From an uncultured Gemmataceae bacterium (lineage in GTDB: Bacteria > Planctomycetota > Planctomycetia > Gemmatales > Gemmataceae): a stretch of DNA of 5,754 nucleotides. The notes under the pieces were generated by a model, which did not search any database, was not told the DNA's origin, and was given only the letters and a program-made list of their open reading frames with translations. A program made the position numbers and the translations under genes. The DNA is taken from positions 1-5,754 of the forward strand of contig CAKZUU010000058.1 of the NCBI GenBank assembly GCA_937922175.1. Direction: 5' to 3'. Each line of letters opens with the position of its first letter. Positions within the stretch are counted from its first letter, which is position 1. This document shows, in pieces, positions 5,388 to 5,754 of this stretch.

Positions 5388-5754
5388 TCAGATCACCGCT
5401 TTGTTCAGCATCGAGCGCAGATATGCCACCGCCGTTTCATCGGTTCCGTCGTACTCGGATTCGACCCGTCGCGAGGCCGAGGTAAAGCGCACCTTTGGGT
5501 GCCTCGTCGCCGACAGATCCACGAAGGGTTTGCGGAGCCCACAGTGAATCTGGTCGCAACAGGTTCGCGTCACGATGTCGGCGACGTTATGGCGGTTGAT
5601 GCCCCCGGCAGGTAGGATTTCGATGCGGCCGTCCGCCTCATCCAACAGCGAGGCAATTCGCCAAATACCGTCGTAGGCTGACGCCTCTTGACCGCTCGTC
5701 ATGACTCGACGAAAACCTAAGTCGATCAGTTGTTCGAGAGCGGCGAACGGATCG
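5388..5754 (-). CDS. cutC: Copper homeostasis protein CutC, C-terminal part
   Basis: The gene enters from the right edge; the last 121 codons and the stop (plus-strand 5388-5390) are visible. The frame is open to the edge. The ATG at 5702 is internal, because family-like sequence continues before it (LIDLGFRRV leading into MTSGQEASA). CutC is a TIM-barrel protein of about 240-250 residues, so roughly half is present. Matching features are the RRVMTSGQEASA block, ILPAGGINRHNVADIV (the late-barrel glycine loop), and a QIHCGLRK segment where the family usually has a conserved His followed by Ser. The gene was named from copper-sensitive E. coli mutants, but direct copper binding or transport is not firmly shown, so the cellular role is uncertain. 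It converges with the LOG gene, and the hairpin at 5331-5358 lies just past its stop. Confidence 0.93.
   Translation of the reverse strand, partial: DPFAALEQLIDLGFRRVMTSGQEASAYDGIWRIASLLDEADGRIEILPAGGINRHNVADIVTRTCCDQIHCGLRKPFVDLSATRHPKVRFTSASRRVESEYDGTDETAVAYLRSMLNKAVI

Noticed and set aside
4585..5547. Plus-strand open frame of 320 codons across the LOG gene and into cutC
   Set aside because: It is a shifted frame of the LOG gene, Arg/Ser/Pro-rich, and overlaps two confidently identified genes.
4189..5754. A functional cassette linking L33, LOG and CutC
   Set aside because: Strands alternate (minus, plus, minus) with separate promoters and a hairpin between LOG and cutC; no known pathway joins them.

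Overview
The window looks like a stretch of ordinary chromosome from a planctomycete or a close relative. This assignment is an inference. It rests on moderately high GC, very little operon packing, a long membrane-anchored TPR protein, a small secreted c-type cytochrome with its single haem site at the very C-terminus, and the style of the LOG and CutC proteins. No marker gene fixes the lineage, and no mobile element, CRISPR array, rRNA or tRNA was seen.

Layout from left to right. (1) Bases 1-184, minus strand, hold the start of a gene that runs off the left edge. It has a GTG start, a good Shine-Dalgarno and a signal peptide, and may belong to an LptA/OstA-like envelope family. (2) A 384-base divergent intergenic region (185-568) separates it from (3) a large plus-strand gene for a membrane-anchored TPR protein. 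Its start is best placed at 569, not at the first in-frame ATG at 464. (4) Facing it on the minus strand is a secreted monohaem cytochrome (3164-3946), which ends in a good intrinsic terminator at 3096-3132. (5) rpmG (ribosomal protein L33, zinc-independent type) lies upstream of the cytochrome on the same strand, 242 bases away. (6) Divergent from rpmG is a plus-strand LOG/TIGR00730 nucleotide-monophosphate phosphoribohydrolase (4517-5317). (7) It converges on the C-terminal part of cutC (5388 to the right edge, minus strand), with a long perfect-palindrome hairpin between the two stops.

The genes do not form an obvious pathway or operon: strands alternate, spacers are long, and functions are unrelated (envelope, translation, nucleotide metabolism, copper or metal homeostasis, electron transfer). 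I found no convincing new multi-gene system. The points most worth a second look are the edge gene on the minus strand, the mis-placed start of the TPR gene, the unusual architecture of the cytochrome, the strong 5332-5357 hairpin, and an apparent excess of CGATCG sites.
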